Shown here: positions 17,906-26,278 of the stretch, piece after piece
Numbering within the stretch: position 1 is the first letter of the stretch
How the letters are laid out: each line of letters begins with the position of its first letter
Assembly: GCF_028826105.1 (NCBI RefSeq)
Contig: NZ_JAQGPL010000001.1
Location: 249,501-313,500, forward strand
Direction: 5' to 3'
From: Paenibacillus humicola
GTDB lineage: Bacteria > Bacillota > Bacilli > Paenibacillales > Paenibacillaceae
DNA: 64,000 bases
Program-made: the position numbers and the translations under genes
Notes under the pieces: generated by a model
The model's database searches: none
The model's input: the letters and a program-made list of their open reading frames with translations, nothing else
What the model was told of the DNA's origin: nothing

Positions 17906-18145
17906 CTTCATTTCCTCCTTGTATAGGTGTTTCGATTGGTTGTCGTCTACATTTGTAACTATAACGCGTGCATCTCGAAATGGTAAGTACGCACATTCAT
18001 GTGCTATAGTATTCGTTTTTATACTAATAAGTGGAGATGCGGGATGCGCGCGCTTTGAAGTGCAAATACGGAAAGCGCCAGAGCGCGGAGGCGTTGGCAC
18101 AATAAGCGGATCGGCCGTCGGAACATCCGACCAAACGCAGAAAGT

Positions 18146-18184
18146 CTCGGGTCCTGCCGCTAGGCGGGACTCTTAAGGCCCGAG
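18146..18184. other. Nested stem-loop of unknown role
   Basis: CTCGGG (18146-18151) pairs with CCCGAG (18179-18184). Inside it, GTCCTGCC and GGCGGGAC form a further 8-pair stem around GCTA; the two stems share G18151. The structure is well formed but has no T run and matches no riboswitch family I can recall. It could be a leader RNA element or a cruciform. Confidence 0.45.
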
Positions 18185-18389
18185 GATGAGCGGGACGGGC
18201 CATAGACGTTCCATTTTTTGTTGTACGGTCGGTCAGGTCCATGGGGAAATCTGGATTTAATGATAGTTTTGATGACATGAATCCGACGGACGCATCAAAA
18301 AGGAAAAATTTATGTCAGATAGAAAACGATTTAACCGTTTACAAACGACAAATTTCGCGATAAAATGACATTGCCACTAGATTTACATA

Positions 18390-18413
18390 GTCATATATGT
18401 TATTTTATATGAC
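18390..18413. promoter_or_regulatory. Candidate operator of the GntR/FCD regulator
   Basis: GTCATATA (18390-18397) and TATATGAC (18406-18413) are perfect 8-base inverted arms around TGTTATTT. FCD-type GntR proteins commonly bind A/T-rich palindromes of this size near their own promoter. It lies 97 bases before the start codon. Confidence 0.5.
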
Positions 18414-18510
18414 ATCCATATTGCTGCTCTCGGTTGTATACAATTATGTATCCCATATCGTATGCAACATTATCCAGTTCCTTCGATCGCGCTTAAAGGA
18501 GATGAAGCTT

Positions 18511-19179
18511 GTGGAACTTGAAGCCGCCAAAAACAACATTTTCGAATATTTGAAGCACCAGATCGTTCATCTGCACGTCAAGCCGAACCAGCGGCTGACG
18601 GAAGCGAAGCTTTCCGCCCATTTCGAATGCAGCCGGACGCCGGTGCGGGAAGCGCTCCGCCGGCTGGAGCAGGAAGGCTGGGTCGTCATGATTCCGAACC
18701 AGGGCTATTACGTGCGCAGCTTCACCGTCAAGGAAATCGGCGACATGTTCGAGGTGCTCGTCACCCTGGAGAAGATGGCCGTCCGCCTGGCGAGCGGCCA
18801 GCCGGATCGGACCGGACTGCTCCGGCTTCGCGACAAATGGGTGACCATGCCGCAGACGTGGGAGGAAACGGTCGGCCTCTATATGATCGCCGACGACGAA
18901 GCGTTCCACGAGGCGGTCGCGGCCGCAAGCGGGAATCACTTTCTGCATCAGCAGATCCAGCGGACGAATCAGCAGATCCATATCATCCGCCGGATCGACT
19001 ATAACCGGAAGGACTGGGCCCAAAGTATCGTGCAGGACCATTTAAAGCTTCTGGACTGCATGCTGGAGGGCAGGGCGGAAGAGGCGGAGCGCGCGATGGA
19101 AACGCATATCCGCTCGGGTAAGGAAAATTTGCAGCATCTCATTCAGCTCTATTTGAACGAACAGCCGGCCTTCATATGA
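18511..19179 (+). CDS. GntR family transcriptional regulator, FCD domain
   Basis: A 222-residue regulator. The N-terminal winged helix contains RLTEAKLSAHFECSRTPVREALRRLEQEGWV; the C-terminal all-helical FCD domain (about 85-215) has the acid/histidine ligand pattern (DDEAFHEAVAAASGN, HIRSGKENL). AAAGGAG abuts the ATG at 18502, so the GTG at 18511, nine bases away, is the better start. The hydantoinase start overlaps its stop region, suggesting one transcript. It probably senses a carboxylate from the pathway. Confidence 0.87.
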   Translation: MELEAAKNNIFEYLKHQIVHLHVKPNQRLTEAKLSAHFECSRTPVREALRRLEQEGWVVMIPNQGYYVRSFTVKEIGDMFEVLVTLEKMAVRLASGQPDRTGLLRLRDKWVTMPQTWEETVGLYMIADDEAFHEAVAAASGNHFLHQQIQRTNQQIHIIRRIDYNRKDWAQSIVQDHLKLLDCMLEGRAEEAERAMETHIRSGKENLQHLIQLYLNEQPAFI

Positions 19180-19208
19180 AGTTTGCGGACACAAAGGAGA
19201 GACAGCTT

Positions 19209-20606
19209 ATGGGACAGGCTCGAACGATTATCGCAGGAGGCGTTGTCGTGACGCCGGACGAGGTGAAGAAAACGGATATTTTGATCGACGGCGGCCGGAT
19301 TGCGGAGATTGGCTCCGATCTGGCGCAGCGGTCGCCGGATGTCCGGATTGTCGATGCCGGCGGCTGCTGGGTGCTTCCGGGCGGGATCGACCCGCATACC
19401 CATCTCGACTCGCGCTGGGAGGACACCGTTACCGCCGACGACTGGCTGTCCGGGACAATCGCCGCCGCCGCGGGCGGGACGACGACGGTGATCGATTTTT
19501 GCCGGCCGGACCGGGACGAGCCGATGCTGGACGCGGTCGGCACGTGGAAGAACCGGGCGGCCGGCAAGGCCGTCGTCGATTACGGCTTTCATCTGGTAGT
19601 GCGCTCCGCTTCGGAAGCGGTGCTTCGGGATATGAAAGCGGCGGCGGCGGAAGGCGTCACCTCGTTTAAGCTGTTTATGGCTTACCGAGATTCGCTGCAG
19701 CTCAGGGACGACGAGTTGTACCTCGCGTTGGAAGGCATCCGCGAAGCGGGGGGCGTCGCGCTCGCCCACTGCGAGAACGGCGACGTGATCGAGCTGCTGA
19801 TCGCGAGGGCGCTGGCGAGCGGGGAGAACGCTCCCCGGCATCATGCGCTGACCCGGCCGCCGGAGCTGGAAGGCGAGGCGGCGTCGCGCATTATCCGGCT
19901 GGCGGAGCTGACCGGCACGCCTCTCTATATCGCCCACGTCTCATGCCGGCAGTCGCTGGACGAAATCCGCCGGGCGCAGGCGGCCGGGCAGCCGGTATAC
20001 GGCGAAACGTGCCCGCAGTATTTGTTCATCGACAGCGGCTATTTGGACCGGGAGCTCGACGAAGCGGTCAAATACGTCTGGTCGCCTCCCCCGCGGGAGA
20101 AGGAGCATCAGCCGGCCTTGTGGTCCGGCATCCGCGGCGGCGCTCTGCAGTCGATCGGCTCCGACCACAGCTCGTACCGGATGGAGCAGAAGCTGGCCGA
20201 TCCGGCCGATTTCACCGGCATTCCGAACGGCGGGCCGGGCATCGAGGACCGGATGTCGCTCCTGTACCATTACGGCGTCGTCGAGCGGGGAATGGATATT
20301 CGCGATTTCGTCAGGCTGACATCCACCTTTGCCGCCAAGCTGTTTGGACTGTATCCGCGCAAAGGGACGATCGCGAAAGGGAGCGACGCCGACCTGGTCG
20401 TCTGGGACCCGCGGCTGAAGCGAACCTTATCGGCGAAAACCCACCACATGAACGTGGACTACAGCGTCTACGAGGGGCACAAAGTGCAGGGAGGCCCGGT
20501 TCTGACAATGGTTCGCGGGCAGCCGGTCGTGGAACGCGGCCGGTTCGTCGGCACGCCGGGGCAGGGGCTTTTTATCCACCGTAAGCCTTACGATAACGAT
20601 TTCTAG
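19209..20606 (+). CDS. hydA: D-hydantoinase / dihydropyrimidinase
   Basis: A 465-residue cyclic amidohydrolase that opens hydantoin, dihydropyrimidine or related cyclic ureides to N-carbamoyl amino acids. The binuclear zinc site is intact: HTH in GGIDPHTHLD, the carboxylated lysine in SFKLFMAY, His in AHCEN and IAHVS, and Asp in IGSDHSS. The HTHLD context favours hydantoinase over allantoinase (AllB). The ATG at 19209 has AAAGGAG nine bases upstream; an earlier ATG at 19176 lacks one. No carbamoylase is adjacent. Confidence 0.88.
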   Translation: MGQARTIIAGGVVVTPDEVKKTDILIDGGRIAEIGSDLAQRSPDVRIVDAGGCWVLPGGIDPHTHLDSRWEDTVTADDWLSGTIAAAAGGTTTVIDFCRPDRDEPMLDAVGTWKNRAAGKAVVDYGFHLVVRSASEAVLRDMKAAAAEGVTSFKLFMAYRDSLQLRDDELYLALEGIREAGGVALAHCENGDVIELLIARALASGENAPRHHALTRPPELEGEAASRIIRLAELTGTPLYIAHVSCRQSLDEIRRAQAAGQPVYGETCPQYLFIDSGYLDRELDEAVKYVWSPPPREKEHQPALWSGIRGGALQSIGSDHSSYRMEQKLADPADFTGIPNGGPGIEDRMSLLYHYGVVERGMDIRDFVRLTSTFAAKLFGLYPRKGTIAKGSDADLVVWDPRLKRTLSAKTHHMNVDYSVYEGHKVQGGPVLTMVRGQPVVERGRFVGTPGQGLFIHRKPYDNDF

Positions 20607-20621
20607 AAAGGATGGTGCCAT

Positions 20622-21623
20622 ATGATCCGGTTTGACAACGTCAGCAAAGTATATCCGGGGGGAGGTACGGCGGTCAAAGGGCTTCATTTGGAGGTCGAGC
20701 CCGGCGAATTCGTCTGCCTGATCGGTCCGAGCGGCTGCGGCAAAACGACGACGCTTAAAATGATCAACCGGCTGCAGGAGCCGACATCGGGCACGATCTA
20801 TGTCAGCGGCAAAGATATCATGAAGCAGGATCCCGTGCAGCTCCGCCGGGGCATCGGTTATGTCATCCAGCAGATCGGCCTGTTCCCGAACATGACGATC
20901 GGCGAAAATATCGCGGTCGTGCTGAAGCTGCTCGGCTGGCCGAAGGAGAAGCGCCGGCAGCGCGTGGACGATCTGCTGCCGCTGGTCGGCATGGACGCGG
21001 ACCAGTACCGCGACCGGTATCCGGGCCAGCTGTCCGGCGGCCAGCAGCAGCGGGTCGGCGTCCTGCGGGCGCTGGCCGCCCAGCCGGACCTCATTCTGAT
21101 GGACGAGCCGTTCGGGGCGCTCGACCCGATCACACGGGACATTTTGCAGGCGGAGGTCAAGCAGCTGCAGGTCAAGCTGTCGAAGACGATCGTGTTCGTC
21201 ACCCACGATATGGAGGAAGCGCTGAAGCTGGCCGACCGGATCGTGCTGATGAAGGACGGGACGATTTTGCAGCACGGAACTCCGGACGATTTGCTAAAGC
21301 GGCCTGCGGACGAATTCGTCGAGCGCTTTATGGGCCGGTACCGGCCGAAGGAAGAGACGGCCGACGCCGGCATCCGGGAGCTGATGCTTCCGCTCGGCGG
21401 GCGGGACGCTTCCCGTCCGGATCCGGAGCGCTGCCCGTCGATTGAGGCGGGCTGCACGGTGCAGGAGGCGATGCGGACGATGTTCGTCGCGGATGCCGCC
21501 CTTCTGACGGTACGGGACGAGTCCGGCCGGCCGGTCGGCCTTTTGACGCGGGAGCGGCTGGTCGAACGGCTGAACCGGGAACAGGGTCAGGAGCAGAATC
21601 AGGATCAGGAGCAGATATCCTAA
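20622..21623 (+). CDS. OpuC-type ABC transporter ATP-binding protein
   Basis: A 333-residue ATPase of the quaternary-amine (ProV/OpuCA) class. It has Walker A GPSGCGKTT, a QQIGLFPNMT Q-loop, signature LSGGQQQR, Walker B LILMDEPFGALDP and H-loop VTHDMEEA. The C-terminus (about 260-320) looks like one reduced CBS-type segment, then a short Gln/Glu/Asn-rich tail. It energises the two permeases that follow. Placement after the hydantoinase suggests uptake of the pathway substrate, not osmoprotection. Confidence 0.88.
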   Translation: MIRFDNVSKVYPGGGTAVKGLHLEVEPGEFVCLIGPSGCGKTTTLKMINRLQEPTSGTIYVSGKDIMKQDPVQLRRGIGYVIQQIGLFPNMTIGENIAVVLKLLGWPKEKRRQRVDDLLPLVGMDADQYRDRYPGQLSGGQQQRVGVLRALAAQPDLILMDEPFGALDPITRDILQAEVKQLQVKLSKTIVFVTHDMEEALKLADRIVLMKDGTILQHGTPDDLLKRPADEFVERFMGRYRPKEETADAGIRELMLPLGGRDASRPDPERCPSIEAGCTVQEAMRTMFVADAALLTVRDESGRPVGLLTRERLVERLNREQGQEQNQDQEQIS

Positions 21624-21645
21624 CGAAAAAGGGGAGGGACTGGCA

Positions 21646-22275
21646 ATGAGCACGCAGGAATTATGGTCGGAAATGCTGGTCAAATCGTGGCAGCACCTGT
21701 ATTTGTCCGGCGCCGCTTTGGCGCTGGCCATCCTGGTCGCGCTCCCGGCGGGCATTCTGCTTACGCGCGTGCCGCGCGTTTCGGAGCTGATCATGAACGT
21801 CGTCGGCATGATTCAAACGATACCGTCGCTCGCGATGCTGGCGCTCATGATCCCGCTGATCGGCATCGGCACGAAACCGACGATCGCCGCCTTGTTCTTC
21901 TATGCGCTGCTGCCGATCATGCGCAGCACGTATACCGGCGTCCGCAGCATTCCGCCGGCGATGATCGAAGCGGGCAAGGGTATGGGGATGACGTCGCTGC
22001 AGCTGCTCTTTAAGGTGGAAATTCCGGCCTGTCTGCCGGTCATCCTGAGCGGCATCCGCATCTCGAGCGTCATGGTCGTCGGCTGGGCGACGCTTGGCGC
22101 CTATATCGGCGCGGGAGGTCTTGGCGACCTGATTATGGCCGGGTTTACGACGCTTTCCAACCGGTACATTCTCGCCGGGGGCATCCCGGTGACGGTAATC
22201 GCGCTGGCGGCCGATGCCATGCTCGGCTTCCTCGGCCGCAAGCTAAACCGCACGGAGGCGGCGGCCAAGGCATGA
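21646..22275 (+). CDS. OpuC-type ABC transporter permease 1
   Basis: A 209-residue permease with five or six membrane segments. The cytoplasmic EAA loop is EAGKGMGMTSLQLLFKVEIPACLPVILSGIR, typical of OpuCB/OpuCD. It pairs with the permease encoded 37 bases downstream. Confidence 0.9.
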   Translation: MSTQELWSEMLVKSWQHLYLSGAALALAILVALPAGILLTRVPRVSELIMNVVGMIQTIPSLAMLALMIPLIGIGTKPTIAALFFYALLPIMRSTYTGVRSIPPAMIEAGKGMGMTSLQLLFKVEIPACLPVILSGIRISSVMVVGWATLGAYIGAGGLGDLIMAGFTTLSNRYILAGGIPVTVIALAADAMLGFLGRKLNRTEAAAKA

Positions 22276-22312
22276 GAACGTCCGCGTCACGAATCGAAAG
22301 GGGGCCGCACCG

Positions 22313-22948
22313 ATGGAACAGTTTATTTCCTATATCGCCGACAATTACGGGCAAATCGCAGAGCTGAGCCTGGAGCATCTGCGCATGGCGCTGCTGGCCG
22401 TCGCATTCGGCCTGCTGGCCGGCGTTCCGCTCGCGATCGCCATTTTCCGCTGGAGAGCGCTGGCGGGGCCGGTGCTCTGGATCGTCAACACGTTTCAAAC
22501 GATCCCGACGCTCGCGTTTATCGGATTTATGATGATTTTTTTCGGCCTCGGCACGACGACGGCGGTCTCCGTCCTGTTCTTCTATACGCTGCTGCCGATC
22601 GTGCAGTCGGTCTACACCGGACTTCGCACGGTGGATGCCGGTCTCGTGGAGGCGGCCAAGGGCATGGGCATGACCGTCTGGCAGACGCTCTTCAAGGTTG
22701 AGCTGCCGATCGTCTTCCCGGTCGCGCTCACCGGCGTGCGTATCGCCACCGTCGTCTCGATCGGCACGGCGGCCGTCATGTCGCTGGCGGGGGCGGGCGG
22801 GCTCGGCACGATTATTTTCACGGGCATCAACCGCACCAATACGAGCATGATCGTATGCGGAGCGCTCGTCTGTGCGCTGCTTGCTTTTGCCGCGGATCGT
22901 CTGCTGCACGCGCTCGAACGCAAGGTTATACCGCCCGGTCTGCGCTAG
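22313..22948 (+). CDS. OpuC-type ABC transporter permease 2
   Basis: A 211-residue permease paralogous to the previous one (EAAKGMGMTVWQTLFKVELPIVFPVALTGVR). Two separate permeases and a separate binding protein give the four-component OpuC layout, unlike the fused permease-binding proteins of some relatives. Confidence 0.9.
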   Translation: MEQFISYIADNYGQIAELSLEHLRMALLAVAFGLLAGVPLAIAIFRWRALAGPVLWIVNTFQTIPTLAFIGFMMIFFGLGTTTAVSVLFFYTLLPIVQSVYTGLRTVDAGLVEAAKGMGMTVWQTLFKVELPIVFPVALTGVRIATVVSIGTAAVMSLAGAGGLGTIIFTGINRTNTSMIVCGALVCALLAFAADRLLHALERKVIPPGLR

Positions 22949-22998
22949 CAGCGAAGCCCGGCGTATAATAGACAACTTTTTGGGGAGGAAAAGAAACA

Positions 22999-23910
22999 AT
23001 GCGGAGAAAAACGACATGGGTCGCGCTGCTCGTTGCGATTGTCGCCGTCGTGGCGGCGGGGTGCGGAGGCAGCGGCTCCGGAAGCGGATCTTCGGGTAAA
23101 ATCGTCGTCGGGTCGAAAAATTTCACCGAAAGCATCGTGCTCGGCGAAATGCTGAAGCAGCTGATCGAAGCGAAGACGGATCTGAAGGTAGAGCACAAAT
23201 CGAACCTGGGCGCCACCGACATCACGTACAAGGCGATCACCCAAGGCGATATCGACCTGTACGCGGAATACGACGGCACGATCTACAGCAGCTATCTGAA
23301 AATCACCGACCCCGTCAGCGATCCGCGGAAGGTGTACGACTTGGTGAACGGCCGCCTTCAGGACGAGCTGAAGCTGAAGCTGACGAAGCCGCTCGGCTTC
23401 AACAATACGTTTACGCTGGCGGTGCCCCAGGCAGTCGCCGACAAATATCACCTGCAAACCTACTCCGACCTGGCCAAAGTGGCGGGCGAGCTGACGCTGG
23501 GCGTCGACCATGAGTTCATGAACCGCCAGCCGGACGGCTGGAAGGGACTGCAGGAGCGGTATGGCTTCAAGTTCAAGGACGTGAAGGCGATGGACAGCGG
23601 CCTCCGCTATACGTCGATCAACCAAAATCAGATCCAGGTGACCAACGCGTTTGCGACCGACGGGCAGCTGAAATCGAACAACATGGTTATTTTGAAGGAC
23701 GACAAGTTTTTCTTCCCGCCTTACAATGCGGCGCCGATCGTCCGCATGGACACGCTCGAGAAATATCCGGAGCTGGAAGATGCGCTGAATGCGCTGGCCG
23801 GCCAAATCACGGACCCCGAAATGCAGGAAATGAACTACCTGGTCGACGACAAGGGCGAATCCGAGGAGAAGGTCGCCAAGGATTTTCTGACCAAAAAAGG
23901 ATTGATCTGA
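22999..23910 (+). CDS. OpuC-type substrate-binding lipoprotein
   Basis: A 303-residue lipoprotein with signal peptide and lipobox VAAG-Cys22, followed by a type-2 binding domain opening KIVVGSKNFTESIVLGEMLKQL, the hallmark of OpuCC/OsmF/ProX-like proteins. DLYAEYDGT is also characteristic. The aromatic cage that fixes quaternary amines cannot be judged by eye, so the ligand is open: a betaine, ergothioneine-like compound or cyclic ureide. Confidence 0.88.
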   Translation: MRRKTTWVALLVAIVAVVAAGCGGSGSGSGSSGKIVVGSKNFTESIVLGEMLKQLIEAKTDLKVEHKSNLGATDITYKAITQGDIDLYAEYDGTIYSSYLKITDPVSDPRKVYDLVNGRLQDELKLKLTKPLGFNNTFTLAVPQAVADKYHLQTYSDLAKVAGELTLGVDHEFMNRQPDGWKGLQERYGFKFKDVKAMDSGLRYTSINQNQIQVTNAFATDGQLKSNNMVILKDDKFFFPPYNAAPIVRMDTLEKYPELEDALNALAGQITDPEMQEMNYLVDDKGESEEKVAKDFLTKKGLI

Positions 23911-23935
23911 TCGAATCATAGGGCGGTGCGGGCGT

Positions 23936-24490
23936 ATGTCCTCGGTTGTCGGCGAATTACTGATTATTTTCGGCCTCGAAGCGCTGTTCGTAACGGTCAT
24001 GACCTGCCGGTGGATCATTCTGGTCCGGGGCAGCCGTTACATCGCCGCGGCGGCCAGCTTTTTCGAACAAATGCTGAACGTGCTCGCTCTCGGGCTCGTC
24101 GTCACGCAGCTGCACGATCCGATGCGTTTTCTGGCCTTCGGGCTCGGGTATGCGGTCGGCTCGCTCGCAGGAAGCTGGCTTGAAGGCAAGCTGGCCTTCG
24201 GGTATTCCATGTATCAAGTTGTGGCAAAGCCGGGTTCGCGTCTGGCGGACAAGCTGCGCGAAGCGGGCGTCGGCGTGACGGAGTGGCCCGTCGCGGGCGG
24301 CGAGGGAGAGCGGCGGCTCGTCATGGCCGTCGTCCGTCGGCGGTGGTCCGCGGACACGGTCCGGATCATCGAGCGGGAGGAGCCGGGCGCGTTCATCATC
24401 CAGCTCGATCCGCAGGCGTATAAAAACGGCTTCGTGCAAAAACGCCGGATCGGCGGAGGCATCGCCTGGCAGGAAGCGAAGAGAGGGTGA
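23936..24490 (+). CDS. UPF0316 / DUF2179-type membrane protein
   Basis: A 184-residue protein. The first 90 residues contain three hydrophobic segments; the C-terminal 90 (MAVVRRRWSADTVRIIEREEPGAFIIQLDP) look like the soluble DUF2179-type domain found at the end of YitT proteins. The function is unknown. It lies 25 bases after the binding protein and 4 bases before the deacetylase gene, so it is part of the operon, an unusual setting for this family. Confidence 0.75.
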   Translation: MSSVVGELLIIFGLEALFVTVMTCRWIILVRGSRYIAAAASFFEQMLNVLALGLVVTQLHDPMRFLAFGLGYAVGSLAGSWLEGKLAFGYSMYQVVAKPGSRLADKLREAGVGVTEWPVAGGEGERRLVMAVVRRRWSADTVRIIEREEPGAFIIQLDPQAYKNGFVQKRRIGGGIAWQEAKRG

Positions 24491-24494
24491 GCGT

Positions 24495-25451
24495 GTGAGC
24501 GAGTTTGCGGATAAAAGGATGCCTGGCGGAACGCGCGATTTCGTCGGCTACGGACGCTATGCGCCCCGGGTCGGATGGCCCGGCGGCGCGCGCGTAGCGG
24601 TCAATCTGGTGCTTAATTACGAGGAGGGGGCGGAATATTCGCTTCCATCCGGCGACAACCGGCAGGAGGGCTTTACCGAGTACGACAGCGCGCCGACGGA
24701 TCCGGGCATCCGCGATTTAGCGGCCGAATCGGTGTACGAATACGGCAGCCGGGCGGGTGTTTGGCGGCTCGCGCGGATTTTCGAGCAGCAGCAGGTGCCG
24801 GTTACCGTATCGGCGTGCGCGGTCGCGCTGGAGCGCAATCCGGAGGTGGCCGCCTGGATTCGCGAGTCGGGCCACGATACGATGGCGCACGGCTGGCGGT
24901 GGTCCGAGGTTTGGACGATGACGCGGGACGAGGAACGCGCGGAGATCGCGAAGGCGGTGGAAGGCATCGAACGGCTGACCGGGACGCGTCCGGTCGGCTG
25001 GAACAGCCGCTACGGCCCGAGCGTTCACACGCGGGAGCTGCTTGTGGAGGAAGGCGGATTCATCTACGATTCCGACGCCTATAACGACGACCTGCCTTAT
25101 TTCACGTCGGTCGGCGGCAGGCGCCACCTCGTCATTCCGTATACGAAAACGTACAATGACACCCGTTTCGTGCTGGCCCAAGGCTTCGGCACGCCGGACC
25201 ATTTTCTGGCGACGTGCCGGCGGGCGCTCGATCTGCTGTGGGAAGAGGGCGAGGAGGCGCCGAAAATGATGTCGATCGGCCTGCATGCCCGCATCATGGG
25301 GCAGGCTGCTCGCGCATCGGCGCTGCGTGACTTCATCGCCTACGCGCTGGCGAGGCCGGGCGTCGCCTTCATGCGGCGGAGCGATATCGCCGCCTGGTGG
25401 CTGGAGCAGGCGGGCCGGCTGGAGGACGCGGGACAAGGCGGCCATGCGTAA
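24495..25451 (+). CDS. PuuE-like polysaccharide deacetylase family protein (putative allantoinase)
   Basis: A 318-residue NodB-like barrel of the PuuE group, in which cofactor-independent allantoinases and related ureide hydrolases occur. Visible motifs are VAVNLVLNYEEGAEYS near the N-terminus, HDTMAHGWRWSE, GWNSRYGPS, YDSDAYNDDLPY and IGLHARIMGQAAR. The start is a GTG at 24495 four bases after the previous stop. Beside a hydantoinase and a ureide-like transporter, a role in allantoin or hydantoin breakdown is likely; a different amide substrate is possible. Confidence 0.82.
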   Translation: MSEFADKRMPGGTRDFVGYGRYAPRVGWPGGARVAVNLVLNYEEGAEYSLPSGDNRQEGFTEYDSAPTDPGIRDLAAESVYEYGSRAGVWRLARIFEQQQVPVTVSACAVALERNPEVAAWIRESGHDTMAHGWRWSEVWTMTRDEERAEIAKAVEGIERLTGTRPVGWNSRYGPSVHTRELLVEEGGFIYDSDAYNDDLPYFTSVGGRRHLVIPYTKTYNDTRFVLAQGFGTPDHFLATCRRALDLLWEEGEEAPKMMSIGLHARIMGQAARASALRDFIAYALARPGVAFMRRSDIAAWWLEQAGRLEDAGQGGHA

Positions 25452-26256
25452 AGCGGTCAACGACTGGGCGTTCCGGCGCTTCTGGCCGCTGGAACGGTGG
25501 ATGGCCGAGGCGCGCGAGGCCGGCTTCACGGCTGTGGAGTGCAATGCCGGGCCGGAGCCGGAGAGCTACTTGAAGCCCGGCATGACGGGCGGGGAGCTGG
25601 ACGCGGTCCGGCGCAGCGCCGATGAAGCGGGCGTCGAAATCGCGTCGCTCTCGACCGCGCAGCTGAACGAATGGCGGCTGACCTCGGGCAGCCGCGACGA
25701 GCGGGCAAAGTCCGAGAACCTGATCCGGTTCATGATCGAGGCGGCGCATCGGCTTGGGGCACGGACGGTTCTCGTCGTTCCCGGCATGGTGACGCCGGAC
25801 ACCGGGTACGATGAAGCGTACGCGCGCGCGATGGACAGCCTGCGCCGGCTTGCGGCCGAGGCGTCGGCCGCCGGCGTCGTGATCGGCGTCGAGAACGTGC
25901 CGGGGAACCGGTTCCTGCTCAGCCCGCTCGAATTCCGGCGGTTTATCGACGAGGCGGACAGTCCGGCGCTGCGCGTCTATCTGGATATCGGCAACGTGCT
26001 GCCGCTCGGGTTTCCCGAGCAGTGGATCCGGCTGATGGCCGGCAGGCTCGCGGCCGTCCAGGCCAAAGACATGCGCGAAGGCGCGGGCGCCCTGCCGCTG
26101 CTGGCGGGAGACGTGAATTGGCCGGCGGTCGCGGCGGCGCTCAAGGAAACGGGATTTGCCGGGACCGTGACGGCTACGCCGCCCGCATTCCTTCATTATC
26201 CCCGGCAGGTTATGCGCGATACGGCCAGCCAGCTGGCGGCAATTTTGGTAGAATAG
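25444..26256 (+). CDS. Sugar phosphate isomerase/epimerase-like TIM barrel
   Basis: A 270-residue AP-endonuclease-2-type TIM barrel, similar to hydroxypyruvate isomerases and other keto-acid or sugar isomerases (GVENVPGNRFLLSP, VYLDIGNVLP, VQAKDMREG). The ATG at 25444 overlaps the deacetylase stop by eight bases, which indicates translational coupling. Hydroxypyruvate isomerase would fit a glyoxylate route from allantoin, but this is only context. Confidence 0.8.
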   Translation: MRKAVNDWAFRRFWPLERWMAEAREAGFTAVECNAGPEPESYLKPGMTGGELDAVRRSADEAGVEIASLSTAQLNEWRLTSGSRDERAKSENLIRFMIEAAHRLGARTVLVVPGMVTPDTGYDEAYARAMDSLRRLAAEASAAGVVIGVENVPGNRFLLSPLEFRRFIDEADSPALRVYLDIGNVLPLGFPEQWIRLMAGRLAAVQAKDMREGAGALPLLAGDVNWPAVAAALKETGFAGTVTATPPAFLHYPRQVMRDTASQLAAILVE

Positions 26257-26278
26257 CAGGGAAGGGAGACATGCGAAG

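Larger units (their letters stand above)
17906..18510. other. 605-base intergenic region before the GntR gene
   Basis: No gene is supported. It holds the leader of the reductase gene (minus), a nested stem-loop at 18146-18184 and an 8-bp inverted repeat at 18390-18413, listed separately. Open frames here lack ribosome sites and have no recognisable protein similarity. Confidence 0.6.

Noticed and set aside
18141..18184. ykkC-type (guanidine or ppGpp/PRPP) riboswitch
   Set aside because: The hairpin shares only short GC-rich stretches with that family. The conserved linker sequences are not present on either strand.
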